A DNA stretch of 44,799 nt from assembly GCA_040902445.1 (NCBI GenBank), contig JBBDXJ010000062.1:1-44799 (forward strand). The letters run 5' to 3'. The DNA comes from Chryseosolibacter sp040902445 (GTDB lineage Bacteria > Bacteroidota > Bacteroidia > Cytophagales > Cyclobacteriaceae). The first letter of the stretch is position 1. The number at the start of each line of letters is the position of its first letter. A program made the position numbers and the translations under genes. The notes under the pieces are model-generated. The model saw only the letters and a program-made list of their open reading frames with translations. It was not told the DNA's origin and searched no databases. Below are positions 41,701-44,799 of this stretch, in pieces.

Positions 41701-44700
41701 AAGGAAGTCTGTCCGCTAAACGACCCAGCCAATTGAACCGGTTTGTCTTCACAGGTTTCGAGGGCAGGACCAGCATCGACCTTAGCCGATTCATTAATCG
41801 TGATATTAATATCATCAAAGGCCGGCACACATGGCCCGAACCCGTCAGGATCATTGGTAGTTAACCGGAAAGCAACCACATTTCCTATATCGGAGATGTG
41901 TGGCGAGTAGTTAGCAGTAACAATATCTCCCGTAATACTGCTCACCGAAAGTGTTCCCGCACCGGATATTACACTCCATGAGCCAGCCGTGGCGCTCGGA
42001 TCAAGATCACCTGTCAAAGGAATGGAGAGAGGTTCACACACAACAAAGTCACCGGGAACAGTCACTCTTGGAGTGCGGTTGACGCTGACAATGATATCAT
42101 CAGTTACAATAGAACATGGGCCGGCGGCATCCGGATCATTGGTTGTAAGTCGTAACACAACAGTTCCACCGATATCACCTGCTGCAACGGTATAGGTAGC
42201 TGTTACAGTTCCACCTCCGGTCACACTTCCGGAAATGGCGCCCACTCCACTTATAACAGACCATGTTCCGGCTGTGGCGCTGCCACCGATTAACCCGGAA
42301 ACAGGAATGGAAGCTGGCTCGCAAACCTGGAAATCCGCTCCCGCGCTAACAGTGGCGACTGGGTTGACAGTTGCGAAAATATTTTTAACCGGTCCCGCAC
42401 ATCCGTTTGCAAAAGGTGTGATGGTATAAGTCACATTACCAACTGAAGCATTGGTAGTTGTCAACAATTGATTAATGGTAGATCCGTTTCCATTGGTTGC
42501 ACCTGTTATGTTGGCTGTCGGAAGGGCCGTCCAGGAGAACGTCGTACCTGCCACGTTTTTCGGTGAAGGATCAATGGTAATAAAGGCTGTCTGTCCGCTG
42601 CAAATTGTAAAGTCGGATCCCGAAGCTGAAGGCAAAGGTTTCACCGTCACAACCAGGTCAACCGCTGATCCATTACATCCAACAAATTGAGGCGTGATCC
42701 TGTACGTTACAGTACCTTGAACATTGCCTGTATTTACAGGGACGTCACCAATGGTGCCTGTTCCCGAAGCTGTAATGGAAGCTGCGCTTATCGGGCCACT
42801 GATGGTCGATGTCCATGAAAAAGTCGTTCCGCCGATTGTAGATGTCGGAAGAAAATTCAACGTTTCATTACTACAAATCTGTTTGGAGAAATCGGCAGCA
42901 TTGTTGGTTATGACAGGAACAGGTGTTACGGTAGCCGTGACATCGAAAGGCGTACCGGAACATCCGTTGGCGGTCGGCGTGATTCTGTAGACCACTGTTC
43001 CGGTATTGATCGCATCAGCGCTCGTCAGTACCTGACCAATTGTATTTCCTGAGCCCGCAACGGCCCCATTAACATTGGTATTGCTCTGTATTACCCACGT
43101 AAAGGTTGTACCCGCAACATTGTTGGGATTTGAAATTACAATGCCTGTAGATTGGCCTGAGCAAATTCCCTGATTTGAAGCGGTAACATCAGGCCTGGGC
43201 TGAACAGTAACAACGTAATTAATAGAAGCACCAGGGCATCCTGACACAGAAGGCATGATCGTATAAGTAATAGTCCCGGAAGTATTGACCGTATTCACCG
43301 GCGTATCCAGAATAGTTCCGCTGCCTGCAGCACTCACTCCGGATAATGTTCCTGAAACTGTTGACGTCCAGGTGTAAGTTGTTCCGGCTACGGTGGAAGT
43401 CGGAATAAAATTCAATGGATCCTGACTGCAAATAACTTTCATCCGGTCGCTCGCCGGAGTTGTGATCACAGGTGTTGGATTGACTGTGACGATGATATCG
43501 GTTGCGGTACTTGAACAACCATTCGAAGTCGCCGTTATTCTGTAAGTGATTGTTCCCTGAGTTATTCCATCGGTAACGGTAAGCGCCTGGTTGATCAGAC
43601 TGCTATTGCCATTAGCTCCTCCGGAAACATTGGTAACGCTTTGAACGACCCAGCTAAAGGTAGTACCCGGAACTCCATTAGGATTAGTGATGACAATGTT
43701 TGTGCTGTTTCCGGAACAAATGGTTTCGGGAGATGCAGCTAAATCGGGGATGCGTTTCAGCACAACCTGAACTTCATCAAAGCTTGAACATATACCATTC
43801 GTTACGGTCCAGCGCAATACGTAGGTGTTTCCGGCAATTCCGTTGAACGCACTCGCGGGATCGGAAACAGTAGTTACCGAACCACCTGCTCCGCTCGTGA
43901 CTGACCAGGATCCCGCCCCTACTCCTGGAACGTTTGCAGTTAATGTGGTGGCCGATCCGCATATCTGCTGATCCGTTCCTGCATCCGCCACAGTAGCCAA
44001 AACGTTATTTGTGAGTATAACATCATCAAAGCTTATACACGAACCGTTGCTGATTGTCCACCGCAACGTCACATTGTTTCCTGCGATCAAACCTGTTACC
44101 GTTGTTGTAGGGGAATTAATATTTGTGATTGATGCACCATTCGCCGGACCTTGTACTGTCCACACGCCAGATCCTACACCTGCTGGATTGCCTGCCAGGG
44201 TAAACGTTGCATTATTACATTGCACCTGATCGGACCCGGCAGCTGCAACGGTTGGCGTGGCACTGTTAGTTAACACCAGTTCGTCAAAAGTTGTGCAGGA
44301 TCCGTTCGTGATCGTCCACCTTAAAGTAACACTGCTGCCAACGGTAAGCCCTGTAACAATGCTCGCTTCTGATGCGGGGGTGGTGATCGTGGCACCATTA
44401 GCCGATCCTATGATACTCCATAAACCTGTACCCGTCACCGCCGCATTTCCGGCCAAAGTAAAGTTTCCGGAACTGCATAATTCCTGATCAGGTCCAGCAA
44501 GAGCAATTGTTGGTAGGGCACTGTTTGTCAAAACAACAACATCGAAGCTTGAGCAGGATCCGTTGCTGATCGTCCAGCGAAGTGTCACGCTACTACCAAC
44601 TGCAACACCTGTTACAGTTGTCGTCGGTGATGTGGTATTTGTTATGGTGGCCGCGCCGGCATCGATCGTCCACAAACCGGTGCCAGGGCTTGCTGTGTTT

Positions 44701-44799
44701 GCAGCCATTGTAAACGTCGGGGCATTACACTGCTCATTATCTGTTCCTGCAGCTGCAACCGGAGGGGTAGCGCTGTTGGTCAGCACCACCTCATCAAAG
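38727..44799 (-). CDS. Giant T9SS-sorted surface protein with repeats, C-terminal part
   Basis: Partial: the frame runs off the right edge (the first visible codons are not a start), leaving at least 2020 residues. In order: about four 83-86 residue repeats (to about 43773), five PKD-like units (to about 42350), three units with the CEP-T-DPD pattern (to about 41515), a linker, two PKD domains (about 40380-40970, with YSWDFQDGD and WSWTYGEG), a MAM/jelly-roll-like domain (about 39765-40360, with YWSHSQENFDGAVVQYS), an Omp28-like domain lacking its cysteines (about 39040-39765), and a T9SS type A sorting domain starting IHVYPNPASKHINF and ending in KVVMYKKIAV. It should be exported by the type IX system and displayed on the surface, as an adhesin or binding protein. 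Confidence 0.9.
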   Translation of the reverse strand, partial: FDEVVLTNSATPPVAAAGTDNEQCNAPTFTMAANTASPGTGLWTIDAGAATITNTTSPTTTVTGVAVGSSVTLRWTISNGSCSSFDVVVLTNSALPTIALAGPDQELCSSGNFTLAGNAAVTGTGLWSIIGSANGATITTPASEASIVTGLTVGSSVTLRWTITNGSCTTFDELVLTNSATPTVAAAGSDQVQCNNATFTLAGNPAGVGSGVWTVQGPANGASITNINSPTTTVTGLIAGNNVTLRWTISNGSCISFDDVILTNNVLATVADAGTDQQICGSATTLTANVPGVGAGSWSVTSGAGGSVTTVSDPASAFNGIAGNTYVLRWTVTNGICSSFDEVQVVLKRIPDLAASPETICSGNSTNIVITNPNGVPGTTFSWVVQSVTNVSGGANGNSSLINQALTVTDGITQGTITYRITATSNGCSSTATDIIVTVNPTPVITTPASDRMKVICSQDPLNFIPTSTVAGTTYTWTSTVSGTLSGVSAAGSGTILDTPVNTVNTSGTITYTIMPSVSGCPGASINYVVTVQPRPDVTASNQGICSGQSTGIVISNPNNVAGTTFTWVIQSNTNVNGAVAGSGNTIGQVLTSADAINTGTVVYRITPTANGCSGTPFDVTATVTPVPVITNNAADFSKQICSNETLNFLPTSTIGGTTFSWTSTISGPISAASITASGTGTIGDVPVNTGNVQGTVTYRITPQFVGCNGSAVDLVVTVKPLPSASGSDFTICSGQTAFITIDPSPKNVAGTTFSWTALPTANITGATNGNGSTINQLLTTTNASVGNVTYTITPFANGCAGPVKNIFATVNPVATVSAGADFQVCEPASIPVSGLIGGSATAGTWSVISGVGAISGSVTGGGTVTATYTVAAGDIGGTVVLRLTTNDPDAAGPCSIVTDDIIVSVNRTPRVTVPGDFVVCEPLSIPLTGDLDPSATAGSWSVISGAGTLSVSSITGDIVTANYSPHISDIGNVVAFRLTTNDPDGFGPCVPAFDDINITINESAKVDAGPALETCEDKPVQLAGSFSGQTSFVTWSGGSGPTRFSDVNNPASMYNLTAGDISAGTITLTLTTDDPDAGGPCSIVSDQVTITINKLPGVALFGLDPAYAENSDMVTLNGFPVSPGIGIFTGPGILAGTSQFYPSNAGYGSKIITYTYTDAEGCTNSISQTTIVNPVTEIDFNIEEPSDIDAQGRLVICENSGTNDLLRLIGNPDWNDPSANAASFRSPSPVLGPRIVFDGVNGYRINTKNLPGGTYLVEYIFTNTANATDTLTKVLIVNSAPRAIIDVQNSCIEDIITYQDNSIITNNLSAGTINKWSWTYGEGGNGNDGVSRNPTYQYVTEGFKTLSLTVTTNQGCQHDTTRVIRVSNPPKPDFTWSKICVQTETTEFKDLSNPGIGNIIQYSWDFQDGDTLGFGVPNKAVPANTHSGRTSNTYKDPRHTYTNFQIYNVKLIISTDDGCVNAVTKRIFILDYNKPTPTKGYSENFENGKGTWVETSSHNDVNKIGQYSWIFGTPDGTEINSANSGINAWWTGGNPDAVTDYSTYYQNDSTEVTGPCLDLTAIERPMMSLNYWSHSQENFDGAVVQYSTTGGATWKTIGDAEKRGINWYNSKNIPGAPGGQDNFAWSGKTYGWKNARFNLDEIPVAERDLVVFRIAYGSNNDNLPDSVLNGFAFDDIYIGEKKRTVLVEHFTNDNIGTQARVYLDNLYTNQTLSGAKTKSDFIRIQYHLANGGFDQLNDDNPTDPATRAFIYSIAESDNTVMDGIIGDSPYNKSNSPIIKFNGDHAWIDDIEIDRRALDDPKFQITDTLYATQSASSPLVGAVTFTYMDSLADFTTPVILHTALVEGDISGNKNVLRKLLWESGGRTENRTWTYGDSLTVPIDYPVDVPITNPNNLYLITFVQDKLNHYILQSSIIKAPVKDGAPVVGIEDNPFDAEIRAIHVYPNPASKHINFKLDNPLTRDYTYRIIDQRGVTIIEGEINHDLTTPQEVELNVLSNGIYFVQFRSQNKVVMYKKIAVMNRH
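41515..42349 (-). repeat. Three repeat units of the giant surface protein (third class)
   Basis: Three protein repeats of about 90 residues, each with a Cys near the start (VCEP, VCEP, TCED), a middle SATAGSWSVISGAG-like stretch, and LRLTTNDPD.GPC near the end. The two VCEP units are closest. Each unit has a paired Cys that could form a disulfide. Confidence 0.75.
42350..43772 (-). repeat. Five PKD-like repeat units in an alternating A-B-A-B-A pattern
   Basis: Each unit is about 92-95 residues with ICSG or ICS near the start, AGTTFSWT in the middle, NGC or GC near the end, and VTVNP-like closing. Units 1, 3 and 5 resemble each other (ICSGxST, NVAGTTF) and units 2 and 4 resemble each other (ICSxxxLNFxPTST), so the array grew by duplicating pairs. 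Confidence 0.8.
43773..44799 (-). repeat. Four tandem 83-86 residue repeats at the visible start of the giant protein
   Basis: About 250-base tandem units; each protein unit contains LTNSATPTVAAAG, a Cys (QCN, LCS, QCN, ICG), a TFTLAGN strand, SGVWTV, VTLRWTISNGSC and FDE/FDD. The array continues past the right edge, so the copy number is unknown. Confidence 0.85.

Noticed and set aside
43773..44799. CRISPR-like or satellite array
   Set aside because: The roughly 250-base periodicity is fully explained by in-frame protein repeats, with no short conserved direct repeats and unique spacers.

Overview
The window looks like a chromosomal contig from a member of the Bacteroidota, most likely a Cytophagales-type bacterium. 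The reasons are two secreted proteins with type IX secretion (T9SS) C-terminal sorting domains, a lipoprotein form of TamA next to TamB, TAnnTTTG-like promoter boxes, a DUF1080/Gfo-Idh/hexuronate gene set and many secreted TPR proteins. I see no rRNA, tRNA, CRISPR array, prophage, insertion sequence or plasmid function. A run of ten Ns at 25121-25130 marks an assembly join.

Layout. 1-5.3 kb (+): the end of tamB, a lipoprotein TamA homologue (TamL type), then a YtxH/holin-like membrane pair. 5.4-11.9 kb (-): a DEAD-box RNA helicase, uxaC and an SDR D-mannonate oxidoreductase (hexuronate use), a decayed Tat-signal gene, a two-domain DUF1080 protein and a Gfo/Idh oxidoreductase. 12.0-15.7 kb (-): gyrA with a downstream secreted TPR gene, closed by a clear terminator. 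16.0-22.3 kb (-): an outer-membrane barrel with an odd basic tail, a COG3014-type lipoprotein with LpoB, rpe, a T9SS subtilase and a lipoprotein. 22.4-23.0 kb (+): a TrpF-like barrel lacking the catalytic residues.

23.0-33.4 kb (-) is one long co-directional block. In transcription order it holds a 1017-residue TPR protein, a plugless outer-membrane barrel, a membrane-anchored SPOR protein, ExbB/TolQ, ExbD/TolR, a TonB/TolA-like protein, a small previously unmarked gene, folC (interrupted by the N run), trmB and a short TPR protein. Its envelope half reads as a dedicated proton-driven trans-envelope machine and is the most interesting system here. 33.7-35.3 kb (-) holds holA and a rhomboid protease. 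35.4-38.7 kb (+) is a two-gene phosphorelay: an NtrC-type regulator overlapping a soluble hybrid kinase. 38.7 kb to the right edge (-) is the C-terminal 2020+ residues of a giant T9SS surface protein built from three kinds of repeat and ending in an Omp28-like domain without its cysteines.

Between genes there are several families of short repeats. A CCCCT-rich palindrome supplies the C-terminal codons and stops of uxaC and rpe. A perfect 28-base palindrome at 18.6 kb has a decayed copy at 33.6 kb. AAAGC-rich tracts occur near 5.2 kb and on both sides of the gyrA/barrel spacer.
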